Below are positions 1-5,823 of a stretch of 7,732 nucleotides of DNA, in pieces. Position numbers and translations under genes: made by a program. Location: contig CAJVYZ010000117.1 of assembly GCA_913009915.1 (NCBI GenBank), forward strand, positions 1-7,732, written 5' to 3'. The notes below the pieces were generated by a model. That model saw only the letters and a list, made by a program, of their open reading frames with translations, was not told the DNA's origin and searched no databases. The DNA is from an uncultured Gemmatimonadota bacterium (GTDB taxonomy: Bacteria > Gemmatimonadota > Gemmatimonadetes > Gemmatimonadales > GWC2-71-9). Each line of letters starts with the position of its first letter. The first letter of the stretch is position 1.

Positions 1-1249
1 TTTCCAGCGCATCCACCGTCCGGTTGTACTCGGCGACAGCCCGCCCCAGCCCACGGCCCACCCCGGCGAAGTGCTTCGTTAACGTCATCAGGCGATCGTA
101 AAGTTCCCGGCCGGCCGCGCCGATCTCCTCGACGTTGGCCGCCAGTTGATCGTGCTGCCAGCCGTAGGCCGCCGCCCTGAGGAGGGCGATCAACGTAGTC
201 GGGCTGGCCGGCAGCACCCGGTGGTGAACCCCGTGGTCGAGGAGTTCCGGATCGTACCGCAGGGCCTGGGCGAACACCGATTCGCCGGGGAGGAACATGA
301 CCACGAATTCCGGGGTGGGACGGAACTGCGCCCAGTAGCGCTTGGTGCCCAGTCTTTTCATGTGATCGCGCACCAACCGGGCGTGCGCCGGCAACTCGCC
401 CCCGCCCCGGCTGTCATCCCCATCAGGGGATGTGCCGGCTTCCAGGAAAGCCGCCAGCGGCGCCTTGGCGTCGACCACGATGCGCCGGCCTCCCGGGAGA
501 TGGACCACCAGGTCGGGTCGGAGCCAGCCGTCCTCGGTATCGGTCGATACCTGTTCCTGGAAATCGCAGCGCTCCACCATGCCGGCCAACTCCACCACCC
601 GGCGCAACTGCATTTCCCCCCACCTGCCACGTACCGTGGGGGCGCTGAGCGCCTGGGCCAGATTGCCGGTCTCGGCCTGGAGCCGGTGGTGCGCTTGGGC
701 CATGGATTCGAGTTGCTGGGCCAGTGAGGCGTACGATCCTACTCGATCGCGCTCCACGGCCTGGAGAGTCAGGTCCATGCGCCGCATGGCCTCCTGCAGC
801 GGAGAAACCAGGTCGGTGATGGCCGCTTGCCGGGATTCGAGATCTCCCTCCGCCGCCCGGTGGAATTCACTGAACGTGGCCCGGGCCAACTCGACGAACG
901 TGCGGCTGTTCCGTTCCAAGGCTTCGCTCGAGGCAGACTCGGCAGCAGCCCGCAGAGCCGCCTCCCCTTCCTTCAGCAGCAACTGCCTCTCCTCGGTGCC
1001 ACGACGCTCGGCGTCCAGTTCCGCTTGGAGCCTGGCCCTGGCCGCCACCAGTTGGGGGATCTGCTCAACTTCCGCTTCCAGGTCGGTGAGCCGCCGGGTG
1101 CGCTCTTCCAAGCGGGTCCCCAACCGGGCGGTTTCCTGGGTCAATTCCGCCGCCTGGTCCACCTGGCGCGCGCGCTGCCACAGCCACGCCCCCAACGCGC
1201 CCACTACTGCGCCACCAAACCCTGCTGCAGGTATCAGCCAGTTCACCAT
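1..1249 (-). CDS. rmuC: RmuC family DNA recombination protein (3'-truncated by window edge)
   Basis: RmuC proteins are associated with limiting recombination between inverted repeats and carry a nuclease-like core; the biochemical role is poorly defined. I read 416 codons from an ATG at 1249, ending in-frame at the window edge. Residues 3-24 are a hydrophobic N-terminal anchor, and about 25-165 is Glu/Arg/Ala-rich and likely coiled coil. The family hallmark VRGRWGEMQLRRVVE lies at 206-220. The PD-(D/E)xK-like core follows, with RPD at 244-246 and VVDAK at 258-262 (D246, D260, K262). Further family-typical stretches are PEFVVMFLPGES (313-324), the SPTTLIALLR region (349-358), and GLGRAVAEYNRTV (400-412), which is close to the usual C-terminus. 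Family members are commonly about 430-480 residues, so only a short tail is missing. The Shine-Dalgarno sequence is poor (AGAGG only 3 nt from the ATG). The gene is transcribed away from the cupredoxin pair. Confidence 0.95.
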   Translation of the reverse strand, partial: MVNWLIPAAGFGGAVVGALGAWLWQRARQVDQAAELTQETARLGTRLEERTRRLTDLEAEVEQIPQLVAARARLQAELDAERRGTEERQLLLKEGEAALRAAAESASSEALERNSRTFVELARATFSEFHRAAEGDLESRQAAITDLVSPLQEAMRRMDLTLQAVERDRVGSYASLAQQLESMAQAHHRLQAETGNLAQALSAPTVRGRWGEMQLRRVVELAGMVERCDFQEQVSTDTEDGWLRPDLVVHLPGGRRIVVDAKAPLAAFLEAGTSPDGDDSRGGGELPAHARLVRDHMKRLGTKRYWAQFRPTPEFVVMFLPGESVFAQALRYDPELLDHGVHHRVLPASPTTLIALLRAAAYGWQHDQLAANVEEIGAAGRELYDRLMTLTKHFAGVGRGLGRAVAEYNRTVDALE

Positions 1250-1278
1250 GGGCCTCTGGGGTAGAAGGAACACCGAAA

Positions 1279-1308
1279 GGTAGCATCCCCCGAGGACGGG
1301 CCGCTACC
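1279..1308. repeat. Imperfect stem-loop in the divergent intergenic region
   Basis: GGTAGC at 1279-1284 is the exact inverted complement of GCTACC at 1303-1308. Inside it, CCCG (1289-1292) can pair with CGGG (1297-1300) around an AGGA loop, with a small internal bulge. It lies 30 nt from the rmuC start and 80 nt from the first cupredoxin start, so it could sit in either 5' leader or act as an operator. Neither side is followed by a T-tract, which argues against a terminator. No convincing promoter was found in the rest of 1250-1387. Confidence 0.35.
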
Positions 1309-1387
1309 AGGTGACAAGAATCACGGCCAGGAGTCTAGCTGCTTGCTTATTGTTGGATCTTCCAGAGAACTTCCAGCGAGGCAGACG

Positions 1388-1771
1388 ATGTTTCAATTAG
1401 CAACTAGACACTGGCGAGTGACCGGCCTGGCAATCCTTGTTGCCTGTGGCGGTGAATCGGCCCCTTCAGGCCCCGGTGGCAATCCGCCCCCGCCCCCGCC
1501 CCCGCCCCCACCGGCGAACACCGTCGAAGTGCTGAACAACTATTTCAATCCGGTTTCGCTCACGGTACCGGTGGGCACCAAGGTCACCTGGGACTGGCCC
1601 ACCTTCAGCCGGAGGCACAACGTGCTGCCTGAAGGCAACGGCAGCGTCCCGTACAGCCCGGTCATCCTCGACGGGCCCTACCTCTATTCCTACACCTTCA
1701 ACCAGGCTGGGACCTACGACTACTACTGCCTCGAACACGGCGGCATGCGCGGCACCATCGTCGTCCAGTAG
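1388..1771 (+). CDS. Cupredoxin-domain lipoprotein (plastocyanin/amicyanin-like), 127 aa
   Basis: This is predicted to be a lipid-anchored type 1 copper protein for electron transfer or copper handling outside the cytoplasm. The N-terminus has Arg/His residues, a short hydrophobic core (11-19) and a lipobox L-V-A-C with the lipidated Cys at 20, followed by GGE. A linker with ten consecutive prolines (33-42) precedes one cupredoxin domain at about 45-127. Copper ligands are visible as H77 (in RRHNV), C114, H117 and M120. The spacing C-x2-H-x2-M matches the short amicyanin-type loop rather than the C-x2-H-x4-M of plastocyanin. I chose the ATG at 1388 because GAGG at 1378-1381 sits 6 nt upstream and it gives a compact signal peptide; an in-frame TTG at 1343 would add 15 residues. 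The gene is followed after 83 nt by a second cupredoxin gene in the same direction. The in vivo partner is unknown. Confidence 0.88.
   Translation: MFQLATRHWRVTGLAILVACGGESAPSGPGGNPPPPPPPPPPANTVEVLNNYFNPVSLTVPVGTKVTWDWPTFSRRHNVLPEGNGSVPYSPVILDGPYLYSYTFNQAGTYDYYCLEHGGMRGTIVVQ
1484..1507 (+). repeat. Hexanucleotide tandem repeat (CCGCCC)x4 encoding polyproline
   Basis: Four perfect copies of CCGCCC lie in-frame inside the first cupredoxin gene, and with the following CCA CCG they encode ten prolines between the lipid anchor and the copper domain. Copy-number changes would keep the frame and alter only linker length. Confidence 0.85.
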
Positions 1772-1784
1772 TCAGCCCGCTCGG

Positions 1785-1808
1785 GGGGCCACTAGTGGCG
1801 GCGGCCCC
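1785..1808. repeat. Inverted repeat between the two cupredoxin genes
   Basis: GGGGCC (1785-1790) pairs with GGCCCC (1803-1808) across a 12-nt loop. The loop overlaps a perfect 10-nt palindrome, CCACTAGTGG (1789-1798). It begins 14 nt after the stop of the first cupredoxin gene. There is no T-tract after it on the plus strand, so it may be an attenuating or RNA-stability hairpin, or a protein-binding palindrome, rather than a full terminator. Confidence 0.3.
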
Positions 1809-1840
1809 TAAACTCCATAGATTGATGGATATGCCTACTC

Positions 1841-1846
1841 AAGGAG
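1841..1846 (+). promoter_or_regulatory. Strong Shine-Dalgarno site (AAGGAG) fixing the start at 1855
   Basis: AAGGAG lies 8 nt before the ATG at 1855. This favours that start over in-frame upstream candidates (ATG at 1831, GTG at 1795), which would place the ribosome site inside the coding region and lengthen the signal peptide. Confidence 0.85.
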
Positions 1847-1854
1847 ATCGTCCG

Positions 1855-2829
1855 ATGCGCCAGAGAACGGGTCTGACATCGGTTTTGGCCGTTGCGCTCG
1901 GGCTGCTGGTCGCGGCTTGTGGCGGTGACCCCAAGGGTCCTCCCCCGCCGCCCCCAAGCGGTTTGTCCGTGTCCAAGGCGGTGCCGACAGGCGACGGTCA
2001 GACCGGCCTGGTCCAAACCGCTTTGGCAAACGCGCTGCGGATCGTGGTGCTCAACGACGGTAACGCCGAGGCGGGCGTCGCCGTCAACTGGAGTGGTTCG
2101 GGTACCGCGGCCGGTTTCAACCCGGCGGCGGGCACCACCGACGCCAACGGCATCGCCTCCACCACCTGGACGCTGCCCCAGGAAGCGGGCACTCCCACCG
2201 CCCAAGTCGACCTATCCGGAGCGTCGGGGTCGCCGGTGGTATTCTCGGCCACGGCGCGGCCGGGCGCCGCTACCGGCGTAGCGCTGGTGAGCGGAACCGG
2301 CCAGGCCGGTGGTGTAGGCTTGCCGGCCGACGACCCGATGGTGGTGGTGGTCACGGACCAGTACGGTAACGGAATATCGGGCGTCGACGTTACCTGGGCC
2401 GTGACTCAGGGATTCGCCAGCGTGCCCACCGTGACCCAATCGGGAACGAACGGGCGGGCCGAAGCCATTGTGGTGTACGGTCAGCTGACCGGGCCTATCA
2501 CCGTGACGGCAACGGTCGCGGGACTCGGGTCGGTTCCATTCGACCTGATCGCTGGCCACCTCATCACGGTGCAGAACAACCAGTTCGTCCCCAGCCAGCT
2601 AACTATCTCCTCCCTGCTCAACGCGTACGTCGTGTGGAAGTGGACCCCGGAGGCGCGGAACCACAATGTCATGCCGGACCTGATCGCGCCGATCCGCAGC
2701 GGCGATCCGACCGACGGGCCGCATACCTACGTGTTCCAGTTCACCGCCCGCGCCAATTACGCCTTCTACTGTATTGTCCACGGTGGTCCTGGTGGACAAG
2801 GCATGTCGGGCCTCGTGAGCGTGAACTGA
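1855..2829 (+). CDS. Lipoprotein with two Ig-like domains and a C-terminal cupredoxin domain, 324 aa
   Basis: This is predicted to be a surface or periplasmic lipoprotein that displays a type 1 copper domain on an Ig-like stalk. The signal peptide (1-21) ends in lipobox V-A-A-C with lipid Cys at 22, followed by GGDPKG and six prolines (29-34). Two beta-sandwich modules follow at about 36-134 and 138-233. The first contains a TTDANGIASTTWTL stretch typical of bacterial Ig-like (Big-1/invasin-type) repeats, and the second a DQYGNGISGVDVTW stretch. The cupredoxin domain spans about 235-324. Ligand candidates are H270 (NHNV), C306, H309 and M317; the C-x2-H-x7-M loop is Gly-rich and much longer than in the upstream neighbour. 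The gene probably shares a transcript with that neighbour and ends before a clear terminator. Copper binding is inferred from the ligand set; the redox partner is unknown. Confidence 0.9.
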   Translation: MRQRTGLTSVLAVALGLLVAACGGDPKGPPPPPPSGLSVSKAVPTGDGQTGLVQTALANALRIVVLNDGNAEAGVAVNWSGSGTAAGFNPAAGTTDANGIASTTWTLPQEAGTPTAQVDLSGASGSPVVFSATARPGAATGVALVSGTGQAGGVGLPADDPMVVVVTDQYGNGISGVDVTWAVTQGFASVPTVTQSGTNGRAEAIVVYGQLTGPITVTATVAGLGSVPFDLIAGHLITVQNNQFVPSQLTISSLLNAYVVWKWTPEARNHNVMPDLIAPIRSGDPTDGPHTYVFQFTARANYAFYCIVHGGPGGQGMSGLVSVN

Positions 2830-2876
2830 CCGTTCCACGAGACGCCGGGCTCACGGCGCGGCCGCTGGCCACGGTT

Positions 2877-2914
2877 ATCAGGGCCCACCACCAGTCGGCG
2901 GGCCCTGGTCGTTT
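2877..2914 (+). terminator. Probable intrinsic terminator after the cupredoxin pair
   Basis: CAGGGCCC (2879-2886) pairs perfectly with GGGCCCTG (2900-2907) around a 13-nt loop, and the stem can extend by a U-G and an A-U pair. It is followed by a short, interrupted T-rich stretch (gtcgttt). It lies about 50 nt after the stop of the second cupredoxin gene and before the next candidate promoter. The weak T-tract limits confidence. Confidence 0.6.
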
Positions 2915-2948
2915 CCCCCGGCTTCCCGGGTTGCTACATTAGAAACCG

Positions 2949-2978
2949 TTGACTGCGGCTTGTGGTCACGGATTCAAT
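2949..2978 (+). promoter_or_regulatory. Candidate sigma70-type promoter for the beta-barrel gene
   Basis: TTGACT (2949-2954) matches five of six bases of the -35 consensus. TTCAAT (2973-2978) matches four of six of the -10 consensus, with an 18-nt spacer. Transcription would start near 2985, which excludes a TTG start at 2960 and fits the GTG starts at 3002 or 3014. In GC-rich DNA this match is suggestive only. Confidence 0.35.
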
Positions 2979-3013
2979 CGCTACCTCCCAACCACCTCCT
3001 CGTGCGAGGCACG

Positions 3014-3541
3014 GTGCATACTGCCATCGAGAACGCGGGTGATCGTCGTCCAAGACTTCCCGCATGGACAGTCTTGGCGCTTGTTCTGCTTGTCACTCCC
3101 GCTGCCTGGGCTGCGGCACAGCGGCGCAGTTACCGGCCGCCTCCCGAGATCGGGCTTCGAGGAGGGTACGAGTTCCGTAGCAAGGACTTCAGCGCCGGCG
3201 CTCAGATGCGCATACCGTTGGCACGGGGGTCTGACCTGATTCCGAGCGGCGACTGGTTCTTTGCCGGCGGCACCAATTTCCAACTGAACCTCGACGTGGC
3301 GTTACCGTTCATGCCGGGCGGCGGGTTCTACGGTGGCGGAGGGCTGGGTGTGGCGTTCACCGATCGGGGAGTCGCGTCGGGATTGGCCACGGAGGTGGGC
3401 GGCAATTTGTTCGTCGGCGTGGCACCGTACAAGACAAAGAAAAGCGGTTTGCGATGGTTCGTCGAGGTGCGCGCTTTCCTCCGCAGTGGGCGCAATCCGC
3501 TGTCTCTCAACATCGGACTCAACACCCCACTGGGGGGTTAG
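3014..3541 (+). CDS. Small exported protein, probable outer-membrane beta-barrel, 175 aa
   Basis: I do not recognise a named family. An Arg-rich n-region (DRRPR) is followed by the hydrophobic segment AWTVLALVLLVTPAAWAAA, then QRRS. This is a Sec signal peptide with probable signal peptidase I cleavage after A-W-A or A-A-A, and no lipobox. The mature part alternates polar and hydrophobic residues in short strands such as EIGLRGGYEF, FQLNLDVALPF, GGGLGVAF, ATEVGGNLFVGVAPY and LRWFVEVRAF, separated by Gly- and Asp-rich turns. That fits a small 6-8 strand beta-barrel. There is no terminal aromatic residue; the protein ends in PLGG. The start is uncertain: GTG at 3014 has GAGG 4 nt upstream (3006-3009), GTG at 3002 has no clear site, and TTG at 2960 lies upstream of the expected transcript start. 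The 3' end overlaps the convergent protease gene by 4 nt. Confidence 0.65.
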   Translation: MHTAIENAGDRRPRLPAWTVLALVLLVTPAAWAAAQRRSYRPPPEIGLRGGYEFRSKDFSAGAQMRIPLARGSDLIPSGDWFFAGGTNFQLNLDVALPFMPGGGFYGGGGLGVAFTDRGVASGLATEVGGNLFVGVAPYKTKKSGLRWFVEVRAFLRSGRNPLSLNIGLNTPLGG

Positions 3542-5823
3542 GGCACCCGCACCGTCCGGGCGGCGCTTCTGACGCCGTCGCTGAACAGCAGCTCGAGGTC
3601 AGCCCCACCAACGACGATGTCGGCATGACCATGCCGTACCAGCGCCACAACCCGGCCGGTCGGCCGGTCGCGCACCATCACCATCGGATGGGTTGCTCCG
3701 TCCCACTGCAACCGGACGCGCGCCGGCCCTGAACGATCGGTCCGGTACCCCGGAGCCCGGATGGCGGCACCGCGTGGGGCCGCGGGAGAGCGACGCTCCA
3801 CTTGGCCGCCGGGCCCGCGCAACCGCAAGGTCCTCACCCGGTCCACCGTCTGGCCGCTCACCGGGATGGTGAAGGCGAAGTGGCGTTCCGGCGGTCCCGG
3901 CAGATCGGCCACCTCGTCACCCTCGAACGACACGTCGAACAAACTCGACCCGTCGTCGGCCAGGGCACTCACCCGATAGGGACCCGGCCGTTGCGGGAGA
4001 GTCGGCGCACCGTTGATGACGAACGCAGGCTCCAGGATCATCCCCCGACTGGTGATCCGTCCCCACACCACCATGACCTGCGTCATGCCGACGGCGGCCG
4101 TCAGTGGGCTCGCCGCCTCGGCCACCCGCCACTGCAACAGGTCCTCAAAGACGTAGTCGCTCACCCACCTGGTGCTGCAGTAGGCCATGAAATCGAAGTG
4201 GGTAGCCGGCGACTTGACCACCATGGCGCCGAGGTCTAGGCCATAGGCCCCGATCGATCCACCGGCATAGGGATAGCCCGGGTCAGCGCCGCCCGCGCCG
4301 CACCCCGGTGAATGCCGCCGGCCGTGGTTGTGCCCCACCTCGTGAGCCATGACCCAACCCTTGCTGTTGCCCCGGTCCCACCCGATCGAGGCCTTGCTGG
4401 TGCTCGAAGGCGATCCGGGAAGGTAGCCCAGCCCCGCCACACCCGAGGAATAGTCCGGACTGACAACCCCGAAGTAGTAGCGCGAGCTGTTGTCGGCCAG
4501 CCGCAGCATCAAGATCTCGTTCAGGATCTGGCCCCAGGCGTTGTTGCCGTCGTCGGACTCGAGCGGCGGCGCCGAGGTGTTGTACACGGGGCCGATGTCG
4601 GCGTCCACGCCCGAGGTGGGGAACACCTTTGCCATGTCTCCGACGTACTCGGCCAGGTTGGCGGCCGACACGTTTCCGGTTCGGCCGGTCGAATCGTGAC
4701 GGACCGGAATTAGTCGCAGCGCCACGGGCGGTACTGCCACGACGGTCACTCCCCGGGGCGTGCCGTCAGCCGGGAAGTTGTTGTCGGTCTCATCGTCTTC
4801 GGCGAGGGTGTTCGAGGGATCGACGTCCACCAGATAGCTCAGGTCGCTCCGGATCAGGGCCGCCGGGATGGTGTAATTCCAACTGGCGCTCAGGCTCGAT
4901 TCGGACGGGGCGGTCGGCACCGACGCTCCGGGCGCCGGCAGCACCTGGGTATCGACCAGGGTGCCACCGCGGTAGAGCCGTACCCTAACATCCGGGGTGA
5001 CACTATTACTGATCGACGCGATGGCGAATACACGGAGCAAGGCATCCCGGTTCTCGATCAACGGCACGTCGCTGCCCGAGGGGGCTGGGGCGTATCGCTG
5101 GGTTGCCTGAACGAGATAGGCGTGATCGATGGTGAGATTGAACGGTGCGGCGCCGGCACCGGCATACGTCACCGTCGCGGCGGTCGGCGTCCGTGACGGG
5201 GTGACGTCGACCACCTGGGACGCGGGACCGGGAGCGTAGATGGTGCTGCCGACGGTCACCGACGATGCCGTGATCGTGTAGGATCCCGCCGTCACCCCGG
5301 TGAAGGTCTGACTGGTGGTGGCGGCCTGCGTGAAACCCGGCCCGGCTATCTGCACGACACCGTCGGCGCCGGCAGGCAGGCCGGTGACCGTCAGCGCCAA
5401 CCCTCCGGTGATCAGTTGGTAGTCGATGGTGACGTTGACGGGCGTTGCGCTCGCCGCTACGGCAATGGACTGACTCGGAGAGTTGGCTTGATATTGGTGA
5501 GCGCCGTCCTGCGCGTCCGGCGCGCTGATGACGTAGGTTCCCGGCACCAGTGCGCGCAACGTGTCGCTGGCGGTGAGACTCCGATCAAAGCCCCCGGGGC
5601 CGCTGACCCTGATGGGGGCCTGATACCCAGCGGGGAGACCGGTGATGGTGGCGGCGATGATTCCGGTGGTAATCGGTGGTGCGGTCGGTTCGCCACCGCA
5701 CGCGGCCACCATGACGCTTCCGGCCAACAACAACCGGTGCCCGCCTCGGATGGAAACCGACCCGCAAACTGTGTGTCCCAATAGGCTCAAGAACCGCTCC
5801 CGCCCCATGGTGGTAACACTCAC
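3538..5823 (-). CDS. Metzincin-type zinc metalloprotease lipoprotein, possibly M66-like, 761 aa
   Basis: This is predicted to be a surface-anchored or exported zinc endopeptidase. A long N-terminal region leads into LLLAGSVMVAAC, with lipobox V-A-A-C and lipid Cys at 42. Two similar beta-sandwich repeats, each opening with a T-x-TGLPAG motif, span about 59-135 and 145-220. A CARDB-like domain follows at about 228-365, with an acidic stretch (DVDP at 333-336, EDDETDNN at 342-349). The catalytic domain is about 366-570. HEVGHNHGRRH (494-504) gives the full HExxHxxGxxH site with zinc ligands H494, H498, H504 and catalytic E495, and M546 in HFDFMAYC is the Met-turn. C508 and C549 flank the active site and could form a disulfide. 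The C-terminal 190 residues look like beta-sandwich domains. The GTG start at 5823 overlaps the upstream stop as GTGA; ATG at 5808 is an alternative start. Family assignment beyond metzincin is inference. Confidence 0.88.
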   Translation of the reverse strand: MSVTTMGRERFLSLLGHTVCGSVSIRGGHRLLLAGSVMVAACGGEPTAPPITTGIIAATITGLPAGYQAPIRVSGPGGFDRSLTASDTLRALVPGTYVISAPDAQDGAHQYQANSPSQSIAVAASATPVNVTIDYQLITGGLALTVTGLPAGADGVVQIAGPGFTQAATTSQTFTGVTAGSYTITASSVTVGSTIYAPGPASQVVDVTPSRTPTAATVTYAGAGAAPFNLTIDHAYLVQATQRYAPAPSGSDVPLIENRDALLRVFAIASISNSVTPDVRVRLYRGGTLVDTQVLPAPGASVPTAPSESSLSASWNYTIPAALIRSDLSYLVDVDPSNTLAEDDETDNNFPADGTPRGVTVVAVPPVALRLIPVRHDSTGRTGNVSAANLAEYVGDMAKVFPTSGVDADIGPVYNTSAPPLESDDGNNAWGQILNEILMLRLADNSSRYYFGVVSPDYSSGVAGLGYLPGSPSSTSKASIGWDRGNSKGWVMAHEVGHNHGRRHSPGCGAGGADPGYPYAGGSIGAYGLDLGAMVVKSPATHFDFMAYCSTRWVSDYVFEDLLQWRVAEAASPLTAAVGMTQVMVVWGRITSRGMILEPAFVINGAPTLPQRPGPYRVSALADDGSSLFDVSFEGDEVADLPGPPERHFAFTIPVSGQTVDRVRTLRLRGPGGQVERRSPAAPRGAAIRAPGYRTDRSGPARVRLQWDGATHPMVMVRDRPTGRVVALVRHGHADIVVGGADLELLFSDGVRSAARTVRVP

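Noticed and set aside
432..1283. Long plus-strand open frame opposite rmuC
   Set aside because: Its product is low-complexity and Ser/Arg/Ala-rich with no recognisable domain, and the opposite strand encodes a clear RmuC with all family motifs. It is a shadow of GC-rich codon use.
1305..1345. Candidate promoter GTGACA with TCTAGC before the first cupredoxin gene
   Set aside because: The -10 element matches only three of six bases, within chance expectation for this sequence.
1343..1387. TTG start for the first cupredoxin gene
   Set aside because: The ATG at 1388 has GAGG at a good distance and gives a normal-length lipoprotein signal; the extension adds a polar stretch with no purpose.
2960..3013. 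Upstream TTG start for the beta-barrel gene
   Set aside because: It would add 18 residues ahead of an already complete signal peptide, lacks a ribosome site, and lies upstream of the transcript start predicted from the candidate promoter.
3541..3600. Possible terminator hairpin (GGCG...CGCC) after the beta-barrel gene
   Set aside because: The stem is only about 4 bp with a large loop and no T-tract, and it lies in the coding sequence of the convergent protease.
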